Shown: one piece after another, positions 41,660 to 50,586 of the stretch
Layout of the letters: each line of letters begins with the position of its first letter
Position numbering within the stretch: the first letter of the stretch is position 1
Program-made: the position numbers and the translations under genes
Notes under the pieces: generated by a model
The model's database searches: none
What the model was told of the DNA's origin: nothing
Seen by the model: only the letters and a program-made list of their open reading frames with translations
From: Clostridia bacterium
Lineage (GTDB): Bacteria; Bacillota; Clostridia; Christensenellales; CAG-138
Assembly: GCA_017525875.1 (NCBI GenBank)
Contig: JAFXSG010000025.1
Span: 1 to 64,000, forward strand
DNA: 64,000 bases
Direction of reading: 5' to 3'

Positions 41660-42322
41660 ATGGAAAACAATAACCAGAGGATCACAGAGATCAAAAAGCT
41701 GATCGCGAACGATCTGCTATCGATCGGCGCGGTGTTTCTTCGCCCGGACGAGCCGTTTACCTGGGCAAGCGGGATCAAGAGCCCGATCTATTGCGACAAC
41801 AGGCTCACACTGACCGCTCCGCTGATCCGTACGGACGTGGAAAGCTGCCTCGCGGAGACCGTTCGCCGCGAGTTCCCGGATGCGGAAGTGCTGATGGGCA
41901 CGAGCACCGCGGGCATCGCTCACGCCGCGATAACAGCGCATATCATGGGTCTCCCGATGGGCTACGTGCGCTCCGGCAACAAGGACCACGGCCGCAACAA
42001 CAGGATCGAGGGCAAGCTTGAGGCAGGGCAGAAGGTCGTCGTGGTCGAAGACCTGATCTCCACCGCCGGCAGCGCCATCGACGTGGTCGAAGCTCTGCGT
42101 GAGGCCGGCGCTGTTGTCCTCGGCATCGTCAGCATCTTTACCTACGGAATGAAGAAGGGGCTTGACAGGCTCAAAGAAGCGAACGTGCGCAACGTCAGCC
42201 TTTCCGACTTCGATACCATCGTCTCTGAAGCCGCACAGACGGGATGCATCAAGCCTGATGATGTGGAACGGCTTATTGCTTTCCGCAATGATCCGTCGGA
42301 CGAAAGCTGGATCAAACAGTAA
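41660..42322 (+). CDS. pyrE: orotate phosphoribosyltransferase
   Basis: 220 residues. The PRPP-binding loop VVVVEDLISTAGSAIDVVEAL and the WASGIKSPIYCDNR segment near residue 35 identify it. It joins orotate to PRPP to give OMP. GGGGAG precedes ATG. It sits ten bases after pyrF. Confidence 0.96.
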   Translation: MENNNQRITEIKKLIANDLLSIGAVFLRPDEPFTWASGIKSPIYCDNRLTLTAPLIRTDVESCLAETVRREFPDAEVLMGTSTAGIAHAAITAHIMGLPMGYVRSGNKDHGRNNRIEGKLEAGQKVVVVEDLISTAGSAIDVVEALREAGAVVLGIVSIFTYGMKKGLDRLKEANVRNVSLSDFDTIVSEAAQTGCIKPDDVERLIAFRNDPSDESWIKQ

Positions 42323-42355
42323 CTCAAATACCAATACTACGAACCGGAGGAAAAC

Positions 42356-43276
42356 ATGAGAAATCTGATAGACATTCTTGACCTTTCAGTTGAAGAGATC
42401 GACGAGTTGATCGCTGTCGGCAACGACATAATCGATCATCCCGAAAAGTACCGTGAAGCCTGCAAATACAAGACCCTTGCGACGCTGTTCTTCGAGCCTT
42501 CGACACGCACCCGACTCTCTTTTGAAGCGGCGATGCTGGAGCTCGGCGGCCGCGTGCTCGGCTTCTCTGAGGCAAGCTCAAGCTCCGCCGCGAAGGGCGA
42601 GAGCGTTGCGGACACCATTGCCGTCGTGAGCGGCTATGCGGACATCATCGCGATGCGTCATCCCAAGGAAGGCGCACCGATCGTCGGTGCGAGCAAGGCG
42701 ACGGTACCGATCATCAACGCGGGCGACGGCGGCCACAACCACCCGACCCAGACCCTGACCGACCTCATCACCATCAAGCGCGAGAAGGGCAGGTTCAACG
42801 ACCTGACCATCGGCCTCTGCGGAGACCTCAAGTTCGGCCGCACCGTCCATTCCCTGATAGCCGCTATGAGCCGCTACCCGGGCGTCAGGTTCGTTCTCAT
42901 CTCGCCCGAAGAGCTCAAGGTCCCCAGCTACGTCAAGAACACTTACATCAAAGCGAAGGGCATCCCTTATGAGCAGACCACCGCTCTTGAAAACGTGATC
43001 GAAAAGCTCGACGTGCTCTACATGACCCGCGTACAGCGTGAGCGTTTCTTCAACGAAGAGGATTACCTCCGACTGAAAGACTGTTACGTTCTGACGCCCG
43101 AAAAGATGGCGATGGCAAAACAGGATCTCATCGTGCTGCATCCGCTGCCCCGCGTGAACGAGATCTCCGTTGCCGTGGACGACGACCCGCGCGCCTGCTA
43201 CTTCCGCCAGGCAAGATACGGCAAGTTCATCCGCATGGCCCTTATTATGAAACTGCTTGAGGAGGCAAACAAATGA
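42356..43276 (+). CDS. pyrB: aspartate carbamoyltransferase catalytic subunit
   Basis: 306 residues. The carbamoyl-phosphate site [13 protein letters not shown] and [17 protein letters not shown] and HPLPRVNEI match the enzyme that makes carbamoyl aspartate. GGAGG precedes the ATG. Its stop overlaps the pyrI start (ATGA), consistent with assembly of a PyrB-PyrI holoenzyme. Confidence 0.98.
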   Translation: MRNLIDILDLSVEEIDELIAVGNDIIDHPEKYREACKYKTLATLFFEPSTRTRLSFEAAMLELGGRVLGFSEASSSSAAKGESVADTIAVVSGYADIIAMRHPKEGAPIVGASKATVPIINAGDGGHNHPTQTLTDLITIKREKGRFNDLTIGLCGDLKFGRTVHSLIAAMSRYPGVRFVLISPEELKVPSYVKNTYIKAKGIPYEQTTALENVIEKLDVLYMTRVQRERFFNEEDYLRLKDCYVLTPEKMAMAKQDLIVLHPLPRVNEISVAVDDDPRACYFRQARYGKFIRMALIMKLLEEANK

Positions 43277-43692
43277 ATATCGATTCCATCATCAACGGTA
43301 TCGTCATCGACCACATCACCGCCGGCAAGGCGATGCAGATCTATAACATGCTGAACCTCGATAAGCTCGACTGTCAGATCGCGATCATCAAAAACGCGGC
43401 GAGCAACAGAAACGGCAGGAAGGATATCATCAAGATCGCTTCCGATATCGACCTCGACCTCGGCATCCTCGCCTTCATCTGCCCGACCGCAACGATCAAC
43501 ATCATCAGGGACGGCAAGGTCATTGAAAAGCGCAACCTCAAGCTCCCCGAGAGGATCGAGGGCGTGCTCCGCTGCAAGAACCCCCGCTGCATAACGACGA
43601 CCGAGCAGGAGATCAGGCATATCTTCATCCTTACAAATCCCGAGACCGCAGAGTACCGCTGCATGTACTGCGATACGAAAGCCTCCAACTGA
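43273..43692 (+). CDS. pyrI: aspartate carbamoyltransferase regulatory subunit
   Basis: 139 residues. The N-terminal allosteric domain ([21 protein letters not shown]) binds nucleotides; the zinc domain shows CKNPRC and CMYC. PyrI lets CTP inhibit and ATP stimulate PyrB. Last gene of the operon; carAB, pyrR and a uracil permease are not in this cluster. Confidence 0.97.
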   Translation: MNIDSIINGIVIDHITAGKAMQIYNMLNLDKLDCQIAIIKNAASNRNGRKDIIKIASDIDLDLGILAFICPTATINIIRDGKVIEKRNLKLPERIEGVLRCKNPRCITTTEQEIRHIFILTNPETAEYRCMYCDTKASN

Positions 43693-43709
43693 GTCAAAGC
43701 TTCAATCAA

Positions 43710-43744
43710 GGCACAGGTTCTTTTTTGACCTGTGCCATATTTTG
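43710..43744 (+). terminator. terminator of the pyr operon
   Basis: GGCACAGGT and ACCTGTGCC form a perfect 9-bp stem around TCTTTTTTG, then ATATTTT. Confidence 0.8.
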
Positions 43745-43815
43745 TAAAACATTTGCCATACGGCACAAAATGTGGTAATATAATAGCGTAAACTGACAAA
43801 TGACCAGAGGTCCCT

Positions 43816-46014
43816 GTGGAAGTAACCGGCACGATATTAAACATCAAATACCGCAATGACAACAACGGCTGGACGGTGCTTTCGTATGAAACGGCGAGCG
43901 GCGAAACGGGCGTTGCTGTCGGCATTATGCCTGCGCTCAATATCGGCGAGACGGTGGTCTTCACAGGCAGGGAAACGGAGCATCCGCAGTACGGGCCGCA
44001 GCTTACGGTAGAATCGTACAGGGTCAGCCTCCCTACGACGGTAGACGCGATGCTTGCCTATCTTTCGAGCGGTTTTATTCGCGGCATAGGCAAAGCGACC
44101 GCAAGGATGATCATCGACAAATTCGGTCAGGAGTCGCTCGATATCATAAAGAACTCACCGAATGAACTTCTGAAGATATCGGGCATCGGTCCCAAAAAGC
44201 TGAAAACGATCGTGGAATCGTACAACGAAAAGGTCGGCATGCAGGACGTTATCATAGGCATGCAGCAGTTGGGCCTTTCGCTGAATATGGCGATGAAGAT
44301 CTATAAGCTTTACGGCGAAAACTGCGTTCAGATCGTTCGGGATAATCCGTACAGGCTCATAGACGACGTCGAGAACATAGGCTTCAAAACGGCGGACAAG
44401 ATCGCTCAGGAGGCCGGCTATGAGCGGGAATCCACTTTCCGCATTCGTGCCGGCGTAAAATATGCGCTTTCAAATGCGGCGTCGGAGGGCAACACCTGCC
44501 TTCCGTTCGACCTTCTCGTAATGTACGCATCAAACAACGTGCTCGAGCTCGACACCGAAACGGTTTCCGGCATCATCGAAAAGATGATCGTATCCGGCGA
44601 GCTTGCCGAAAAACAGCTTGACGGCGTTCGTCACGTTTTTTTGAAGACGATGTTCTACCTCGAAAAGCACTCCGCCGAGATGCTTTGCGAGCTCTGCCGA
44701 AGCATAGAAAACCTCAGGCTGTTCGATATCGACGATGAGATCAGGAGGCTTGAGCGCAAATTCGGTTCAAACCTTGCCCAAGCGCAGCGGGAAGCGGTGC
44801 GCCGCAGCATCCTGGACGGCGTGCTTGTCATCACGGGCGGACCCGGCACGGGCAAAACGACCATCCTTCGCTTTATCATAGATATCCTCGCATCGCAGGG
44901 AATCGAATTCGTGCTTGCCGCACCTACGGGGCGGGCGGCAAAACGCATAACCGACACGACCGACGTGGAAGCAAAAACGATCCACCGCCTGCTTGAATAC
45001 AACGCAAGCTGCGAGGAGTTCAGCATCAATGAAGACTGCCCGCTCGAAGCGGATGCGGTGATAATCGATGAAATGTCCATGGTAGACATCTCGCTCTTCC
45101 ACTCACTGCTGAAAGCGATAGCGCCGGGGACCCGCCTCATTATGGTAGGAGACGTTGACCAGCTTCCTTCCGTTGGCCCCGGCAACGTGCTTTCCGATAT
45201 CGTTCATGCAGACATCGTCCCCGTTATAAGGCTTAACGAGATCTTCCGCCAGGCGGGGAAGAGCCGTATCGTTACGAACGCTCACCTCGTAAACAACGGC
45301 AAAATGCCGGTGCTTGACGGCGATTCCGATGATTTCCTTTTCTATCGATGCAATAACCAGGAAGTAGCGCTCAACTCAGTGCTGAACGTGTGCGCCGATT
45401 ACGCGTACCTCGGCAAGTCGAACGAGGTTCAAGTCCTCTCGCCGATGAAGAAGAACCTTATCGGCGTTCAGAATATCAACGCTCGCCTTCAGGCGGAGCT
45501 TAACCCTCCGGATCCGTCCAAAGCCGAGATCGCCTTTGGCGAAACGATCTTCCGTGAAGGCGACCGCGTGATGCAGATCAAGAACAACTACAACCTCGAG
45601 TGGGTAAGGAGTATTGCGGGCAAGCCGTCCGTTGAGGGCACCGGCGTTTTCAACGGCGATATCGGAACGGTCATGAGCATTGATACCGACAGCAGGTTCA
45701 TCACCGTGCTGTTCGACGACGAACGCTCCGCCGATTATAATGCCGCGCAATTCGACGAGCTCGAGCTTGCATACTGCATTTCCGTGCATAAAAGCCAGGG
45801 CAGCGAATTCCCGTGCGTGGTACTGCCGCTCGTAAACGGCCCGAGGATGCTCTTCAACCGGAACATCCTATACACCGCCATAACGAGGGCTAAGGATCGG
45901 GTGATCATCCTCGGTACGCATGAATGCCTGGAGTTCATGATAGGCAACACAAATGCCCGCAAGCGGTACAGCGCGCTCGGATATTTCCTTGCGGAGCAGA
46001 GGAGCGACGCATGA
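43816..46014 (+). CDS. recD2: RecD2-type ATP-dependent DNA helicase
   Basis: 732 residues, length typical of RecD2. An N-terminal OB-like part, helix-hairpin-helix repeats (FIRGIGKATARMII; ISGIGPKKLKTIV), then SF1B helicase motifs: Walker A ITGGPGTGKTTI (K347), VIIDEMSMVDISLF, VGDVDQLPSVGPGNVL and YCISVHKSQGSEFPCVV. It unwinds DNA 5' to 3' outside the RecBCD context. The start is GTG with AGAGGT upstream; TATAAT at 43779-43784 is a plausible -10. First of a six-gene run. Confidence 0.95.
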   Translation: MEVTGTILNIKYRNDNNGWTVLSYETASGETGVAVGIMPALNIGETVVFTGRETEHPQYGPQLTVESYRVSLPTTVDAMLAYLSSGFIRGIGKATARMIIDKFGQESLDIIKNSPNELLKISGIGPKKLKTIVESYNEKVGMQDVIIGMQQLGLSLNMAMKIYKLYGENCVQIVRDNPYRLIDDVENIGFKTADKIAQEAGYERESTFRIRAGVKYALSNAASEGNTCLPFDLLVMYASNNVLELDTETVSGIIEKMIVSGELAEKQLDGVRHVFLKTMFYLEKHSAEMLCELCRSIENLRLFDIDDEIRRLERKFGSNLAQAQREAVRRSILDGVLVITGGPGTGKTTILRFIIDILASQGIEFVLAAPTGRAAKRITDTTDVEAKTIHRLLEYNASCEEFSINEDCPLEADAVIIDEMSMVDISLFHSLLKAIAPGTRLIMVGDVDQLPSVGPGNVLSDIVHADIVPVIRLNEIFRQAGKSRIVTNAHLVNNGKMPVLDGDSDDFLFYRCNNQEVALNSVLNVCADYAYLGKSNEVQVLSPMKKNLIGVQNINARLQAELNPPDPSKAEIAFGETIFREGDRVMQIKNNYNLEWVRSIAGKPSVEGTGVFNGDIGTVMSIDTDSRFITVLFDDERSADYNAAQFDELELAYCISVHKSQGSEFPCVVLPLVNGPRMLFNRNILYTAITRAKDRVIILGTHECLEFMIGNTNARKRYSALGYFLAEQRSDA

Positions 46015-46679
46015 ACTGCGCATCGAAAAAGCTCGGCAAAGCTCTTTTGAATTTGCTTTTTCCGCAGCACCTGAAATGCCATTGCTGCGGAGCGGAGGCC
46101 GTTGTCAACGACTACGGCATTTGCGAAAGCTGCGAGAAGAGCTTGCTTTTCGCATCGGACCCCGGAAGCATCGAAGGCGCAGACGGCTTTTCCTCGCCGC
46201 TGCTGTATAATGAAACGGTCAAAAACGCCATGATCCCGTTCAAATATCACGGTGCAGTCTACAAAAAGGAGTTTTTGACGCACTTTATCTGCATCCCGGA
46301 GGACTGGAAAGCGGACTGCATCGTTCCGGTCTCGCTCCACGCAAACAGGCTCAAAAGCAGGGGATATAACCAAAGTGCCGTGCTTGCGGAAGTGATAGCC
46401 GAAAGTACCGGCGTTCCCGTTCGCGAAGACCTGCTTTTCAGGATCAAGGATACGCCTAACCAGGCCCGCATCAAGAGGCAGGAGCGAATAGAAAACGTCA
46501 AAGGCGCGTTTGAAGCGCGTGCGGAGTGCAAAGGGCTGAGCGTCATCCTGATCGACGACGTCCGCACGACCGGCAGCACGCTTCGAGAATGTGCTCTGGA
46601 ACTCAAACGCAAGGGCGCAGAAAAGGTGTATGCGGTCACGGCATGCTGCTCCATGGAGGAGATACGCAATGGAAACTGA
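46011..46679 (+). CDS. comF: ComF-family phosphoribosyltransferase-like protein
   Basis: 222 residues. N-terminal zinc ribbon (CHCCG, CESCEKS) and a type I phosphoribosyltransferase domain with the PRPP loop VILIDDVRTTGSTL. RGYNQSAVLAE is the other family mark. ComF takes part in DNA uptake during natural competence. ATGA overlap with recD2. comEC lies three genes on, which supports a DNA-uptake theme. Confidence 0.92.
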   Translation: MNCASKKLGKALLNLLFPQHLKCHCCGAEAVVNDYGICESCEKSLLFASDPGSIEGADGFSSPLLYNETVKNAMIPFKYHGAVYKKEFLTHFICIPEDWKADCIVPVSLHANRLKSRGYNQSAVLAEVIAESTGVPVREDLLFRIKDTPNQARIKRQERIENVKGAFEARAECKGLSVILIDDVRTTGSTLRECALELKRKGAEKVYAVTACCSMEEIRNGN

Positions 46680-47154
46680 AACAGTATTGAGGGAAATGAC
46701 CCTGCCGGATATCGAGCAGGTCTATGCGATAGAGTGTAGCTGCTTCACTCAGCCGTGGAGCGTTGAATCGCTTATCGGCGAGCTGACGCGAAACAACGAC
46801 ATCGCGTATTACGTCGTAGCTGAACGGGATGGCAGGATCGTCGGCTACGCAGGCTGCTGGATAATGTTTGACGAAGCGCACATGACGAATATCGCTGTCA
46901 TCCCGGAATACCGCAGGCTGGGGATAGCTCGAGGGATGATCCTCAAAATGATGCGGGAAGGCGCCTCGCGCGGAGCAAGCTCCATGACGCTGGAAGTCCG
47001 CGAATTCAACTACAAAGCGCAAGATCTGTATGCTTCGCTGGATTTCACAAAAGCAGGCGTTCGCAAGAGGTATTACAGCGATACAGGAGAGAATGCGTTC
47101 ATCCTGTGGAACAACGATATCAAAAAAACTTTGGAAAAGCATCAAAATGGCTGA
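46669..47154 (+). CDS. rimI: ribosomal protein S18-alanine N-acetyltransferase family (RimI)
   Basis: 161 residues. IECSCFTQPWSVESLIGEL at the N-terminus, then HMTNIAVIPEYRRLGIARGMI (acetyl-CoA binding) and AQDLYASLDFTKAGVRKRYY are the RimI pattern. It probably acetylates an N-terminal alanine. Overlaps the end of comF by 11 bases; the ATGGAGGAG before the start serves as ribosome-binding site. The usual tsaB/tsaD neighbours are absent. Confidence 0.92.
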   Translation: METETVLREMTLPDIEQVYAIECSCFTQPWSVESLIGELTRNNDIAYYVVAERDGRIVGYAGCWIMFDEAHMTNIAVIPEYRRLGIARGMILKMMREGASRGASSMTLEVREFNYKAQDLYASLDFTKAGVRKRYYSDTGENAFILWNNDIKKTLEKHQNG

Positions 47155-47192
47155 GCCCATTACGATACACAAACAATAACGGAGGAACTAAA

Positions 47193-47570
47193 ATGAAACA
47201 AGTTGTCAATTCCGAAAATGCACCCAAGGCCATCGGTCCGTACAGCCACTGCGTAAAGGTCGGCAAAATGGTTTTCACATCCGGTCAGATCGGCCTGAAT
47301 CCCGAGACCGGAGCGCTTGCGACCGGCGTTGAAGCGCAGACGATCCAGGCGATCAACAATCTCAAAGCCGTGCTTGAAGCCGCAGGTTCTTCCCTCGGCG
47401 GGATCGTAAAGACCACCGTTTTCGTGAAGAATATGTCCGATTTCGCGCAGGTCAACAAGCTTTACGGTATGCTGATCCCGGAACCCTTCCCGGCAAGGAG
47501 CTGCGTTGAAGTTGCGGCGCTGCCAGCAGGCGCGCTCGTTGAGATCGAGGCAATGGCCGTAGTGATGTAA
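47193..47570 (+). CDS. ridA: RidA-family reactive intermediate deaminase
   Basis: 125 residues. AIGPYSHCVKVGKMVFTSGQIGLNPETG at the N-terminus and the active-site arginine in PARSCVEVAALPAGALVEIEA mark the RidA subfamily, which hydrolyses enamines and imines released by PLP enzymes such as serine and threonine dehydratases. GGAGG precedes ATG. Confidence 0.95.
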   Translation: MKQVVNSENAPKAIGPYSHCVKVGKMVFTSGQIGLNPETGALATGVEAQTIQAINNLKAVLEAAGSSLGGIVKTTVFVKNMSDFAQVNKLYGMLIPEPFPARSCVEVAALPAGALVEIEAMAVVM

Positions 47571-47575
47571 ACTGA

Positions 47576-49096
47576 ATGGAGCTCGCTCCGGAGATACTGA
47601 ACAAAAACAGGATCGCGAACTATCGCCCGGTATTCGTATTCGCGTTGGGCTTGATGCTCGGCGTCGCCGCTTGCGGATCGCTTGAAAACACCGGAGTGAT
47701 ATTGCTTGCGGTCCTGCTTGCTGTCTTCGCGGGAGCGCTCTTCATACTCAGATCAAAACGCTTTGCCGTTTTCGTTATTGCGATCATCATCGGGCTTTCG
47801 TTAGCTTTTCTGAATAAACCGAAGGCGTTTCAGGCCGGAAACTGCTCCATATCAGGGGTGGTTATCGATTCGTACAGATCGGACGACGCTGCGGTGCTCA
47901 TACTTAAGCGCTGCACTGTAAACGGCGAAAGCTATAACAAGCGGATCGAGCTGCTTCTTAATGATAGCCCGGAGCTCAGGATCGGCGATGAGGTCAGCGC
48001 GCTGGCCGACTGCAGGATGCTTCGCAGCAGGACTGACCAGTACAGCGAGTATTCTTCAAAGCTTTCGATCGGGATCGGCTGCGTGGCTTCGGCGAGGGAG
48101 ATAAACGTTTTGTCCTCGCACAACGCGCCTCTCACAGAGCTCACGATGGGCCTGAGAAACAGCATAAAGGACCGAATAGACGGAGCCTTCGGCAGTGATT
48201 CCGGTATATTCAACGCGCTTATCATAGGCGTTAAAAACGAAGTTGGGGATGAACGATACACCGTCTTCAGTGCGGTCGGCACTTCGCATCTTCTCGCGAT
48301 ATCCGGCCTGCATATGAGTATCCTCGTCGCGTGTGTCTCGGCATTGATACCGAAACGGAAGAAATGGCTTAAGCTCGTTCTTCTCGGCGCGTTCATGCTC
48401 GTTTACTGCACCGTTGCCGCCTATGCTCCGGGACTTGTGAGAGCGGCGATAATGATGTTTACAATGCTCGCCGCGGACTGCTTCGGAAGGCAGCGCGATT
48501 CGCTCTCCGCACTTTCGATCGCTGCTGTAGCGATACTTGCTTTCTGCCCGTATCAGCTCTATTCGATCGGGTTCCAACTATCGTTTTCGGCCTGCTTCGG
48601 CATTATCCTGCTCACAAGGTCTCTTGGCAAGGGCATTTCAAAAGCGCACGTACCTGCGTTCATTGCTCAGCCTGCGGCTGTTTGCTTAGCTGCGGCATTG
48701 GGCACTTTTTCGTTCCAAATGCGCTATTTCAAGAGCTTTACGCCATACGCGCTTATTGCCAACCTGGCCGTTGTTCCGCTGTTCTCGATCGTTATCATAA
48801 CGGCTTTTGCTATTACTGTAATTGCATTCATCTCCCCGGGCATAGCTTCTGCAGCCGCCATAGTACCGCGCAGCATACTCTTCTGCGTTGAAAAGCTCCT
48901 GTCGCTTCTCGGAAGGCTGCCTTTTGCCGAGTTCCGGTTCAGGCCGCCCTCGATGATTTGCTGCGTGATCTGGCTTGTGATGCTGTTTGCGGTCTCCGAG
49001 TACACGCTGCGACCGCGCAGCAAGCGATCTATATACGCGGCATGCATGATGGTGTTGTTTACAACCGTTTATTTTGCAGGTATAATAAGGGCATGA
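47576..49096 (+). CDS. comEC: ComEC/Rec2-family DNA-uptake membrane protein, short form
   Basis: 506 residues. Three helices at the N-terminus, an OB-like soluble part (about 85-175) and the competence domain with HLLAISGLHMSIL, YAPGLVRAAIMM and GFQLSFSACFGIILL. ComEC carries single-stranded DNA across the membrane. The C-terminal metallo-beta-lactamase domain of full-length ComEC (about 750 residues) is missing; the sequence ends in membrane helices and no such domain follows. Its 3' end holds a promoter-like sequence for holA and overlaps its start (ATGA). No strong Shine-Dalgarno before the start. Confidence 0.88.
   Translation: MELAPEILNKNRIANYRPVFVFALGLMLGVAACGSLENTGVILLAVLLAVFAGALFILRSKRFAVFVIAIIIGLSLAFLNKPKAFQAGNCSISGVVIDSYRSDDAAVLILKRCTVNGESYNKRIELLLNDSPELRIGDEVSALADCRMLRSRTDQYSEYSSKLSIGIGCVASAREINVLSSHNAPLTELTMGLRNSIKDRIDGAFGSDSGIFNALIIGVKNEVGDERYTVFSAVGTSHLLAISGLHMSILVACVSALIPKRKKWLKLVLLGAFMLVYCTVAAYAPGLVRAAIMMFTMLAADCFGRQRDSLSALSIAAVAILAFCPYQLYSIGFQLSFSACFGIILLTRSLGKGISKAHVPAFIAQPAAVCLAAALGTFSFQMRYFKSFTPYALIANLAVVPLFSIVIITAFAITVIAFISPGIASAAAIVPRSILFCVEKLLSLLGRLPFAEFRFRPPSMICCVIWLVMLFAVSEYTLRPRSKRSIYAACMMVLFTTVYFAGIIRA
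49058..49092 (+). promoter_or_regulatory. promoter-like sequence abutting the holA start (leaderless type)
   Basis: TTTACA (49058-49063), 17 bases, TATAAT (49081-49086), six bases, ATG. It lies within comEC codons. The same geometry is seen at nadD and uvrC. Confidence 0.55.
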
Positions 49097-50088
49097 AAAA
49101 GGAAAGGTTTCTTGAAAAGCTCAATAACGGCGCCATAAGCGGAGCGTATCTCATCCACGGCGATGAGGATTTCTTCAAAGAAGCGGCCATCAGGACCGCG
49201 CAGGAGCTCATCCCGGAGGATCTTCGTGCTTTCAACCTGACGGTCCTTTACGAGCCGGACGTTGCGAAACTCAGTGAGATCTGCGAGACCATGCCGCTGT
49301 TCATGGAAAAAACGCTCGTGATCGCCCGGGAGCTTGCAAAATCTACCGACGCCGGCAAACTGATGGAGTATATCGATCGCATGTCGCCGTCAACGGTCCT
49401 GCTGATATGTCTGAAGGATAAGCTCGACGCCAACTCCGCTCTTTTAAAACGCTTTGCAAAGGTCGACAGGGACGTTCTTTTCACAAAGGTCGAACCCGGC
49501 GATGCAATGAAGTGGTGCATGGCGACCGCAGTTTCAAACGGCGTGTCGCTTTCCGCAGGCGTCGCGAGAACGTTTGTCGGCGTAGTCGGTTCCGATATGT
49601 CGAACGTCAGCAACGAACTGCAAAAGCTGATCGACAGAGTGGGGCCGGGCGGCACAATTACCGCGGAGCTCGTTTCATCGAGCGTGATCGGGAACGTTGA
49701 ATCAAAGGTTTTCAGCATGCTCGATTGCTTCACGGCAGGTAAAGTGAAGGACGGGATGCGTTCGCTCCGAGCGCTTCTGAACGAGGACAGGGACGCACCG
49801 CGAAAAGTCGTCGGCTTCCTCGAATCAAGGCTCAAGCTGATGCTCCAGGGGAAAAAGCTGATGCAGACGGGTATGAGTCCCAAGCAGGCAGCTCAAAAGA
49901 TGGAGGGCAATTCATACGCTAACGAAATGGCCTGCAAAGCAGCGCTCAAATACAGCTACGAAAGCCTGCGCTCGCTGCTTGCAGACATCTCGCTGATCGT
50001 CTATAATAACATCACCGGGGCAGGGGGCGGTATCTCAACGGAACTCGAAGCCGTGATGATAGCCTTCGACTGGGAACGAAAACATTAA
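49093..50088 (+). CDS. holA: DNA polymerase III delta subunit
   Basis: 331 residues. The clamp-loader delta subunit; GAYLIHGDEDFFKEAAI at the N-terminus, a degenerate AAA+ fold, then VFSMLDCFTAGKVKDGMRSL and the C-terminal collar domain (AALKYSYESLRSLLADI). It opens the beta clamp during loading. ATG at 49093 overlaps the comEC stop, so translation may be coupled, or initiated without a leader from the promoter just upstream. rpsT converges on it, an arrangement common in Firmicutes. Confidence 0.92.
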   Translation: MKKERFLEKLNNGAISGAYLIHGDEDFFKEAAIRTAQELIPEDLRAFNLTVLYEPDVAKLSEICETMPLFMEKTLVIARELAKSTDAGKLMEYIDRMSPSTVLLICLKDKLDANSALLKRFAKVDRDVLFTKVEPGDAMKWCMATAVSNGVSLSAGVARTFVGVVGSDMSNVSNELQKLIDRVGPGGTITAELVSSSVIGNVESKVFSMLDCFTAGKVKDGMRSLRALLNEDRDAPRKVVGFLESRLKLMLQGKKLMQTGMSPKQAAQKMEGNSYANEMACKAALKYSYESLRSLLADISLIVYNNITGAGGGISTELEAVMIAFDWERKH

Positions 50089-50096
50089 AGCAACAG

Positions 50097-50124
50097 AAAA
50101 GACCGGCTCGAAAGCCGGTCTTGC
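50097..50124. terminator. bidirectional terminator between holA and rpsT
   Basis: AAGACCGGCT, CGAA, AGCCGGTCTT with A-run on one side and TTGCTTATT on the other. Confidence 0.75.
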
Positions 50125-50149
50125 TTATTGGTTGATCGAACGATAAACC

Positions 50150-50410
50150 TTATTTGGCATCATGCTTTTTTGCAAGCTGAGCCTTTTTACGATTGGCTGC
50201 GTTCCTGTGAATAACGCCCTTGGTGACAGCTTTGTCAACCTTGCTGACTGCGGCGGTATATGCTTCTTCAATAGCAGCCTCGTCTTTAGACTCCAAAGCC
50301 TTGTCAAACTTCTTGATAGCGGTCTTGGTCTCGGAAAGGATCATACGGTTACGCATATTCTGCTCGCGGGAAACCTGAACGCGCTTCATTGCTGACTTAA
50401 TGTTTGCCAA
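50150..50410 (-). CDS. rpsT: 30S ribosomal protein S20
   Basis: 86 residues, rich in Lys and Ala, with the S20 pattern: ANIKSAMKRVQVSREQNMRN at the start and VIHRNAANRKKAQLAKK at the end. It binds 16S rRNA early in 30S assembly. The start is TTG with AAGGAGGTGA eight bases upstream; a non-ATG start is also usual for rpsT in other bacteria, where S20 regulates its own translation. Confidence 0.98.
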   Translation of the reverse strand: MANIKSAMKRVQVSREQNMRNRMILSETKTAIKKFDKALESKDEAAIEEAYTAAVSKVDKAVTKGVIHRNAANRKKAQLAKKHDAK

Positions 50411-50446
50411 ATCGGTTCACCTCCTTGTAAATACTCAAACATTAGT

Positions 50447-50475
50447 ATTATAGCACTAAATGCAACAACTTGCAA
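50447..50475 (-). promoter_or_regulatory. SigA promoter of rpsT
   Basis: Minus strand: TTGCAA, 17 bases, TATAAT. Confidence 0.75.
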
Positions 50476-50534
50476 GCCTTTTTTTCAAATTATTCAATAA
50501 CATTTCAATATATTGTGCTCGCCGGCTGCTTTGC

Positions 50535-50563
50535 GTTTTATTTTGCTCAGGCGGGGCAAACTA
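50535..50563 (+). promoter_or_regulatory. putative forespore (SigF/SigG) promoter of gpr
   Basis: GTTTT, 17 bases, CAAACTA (50557-50563). The -10 heptamer is identical to that before spoVAD, and the preceding GGGG matches the SigF preference. The -35 is imperfect. gpr is a SigF/SigG target in Bacillus. Confidence 0.45.
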
Positions 50564-50586
50564 ATCCGGAAAGCAGGGAGGTACGA

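Noticed and set aside
43771-43784. Leaderless-type promoter for recD2
   Set aside because: TATAAT is 31 bases from the GTG, the -35 is poor, and a Shine-Dalgarno-like AGAGGT is present, so it is an ordinary leader.
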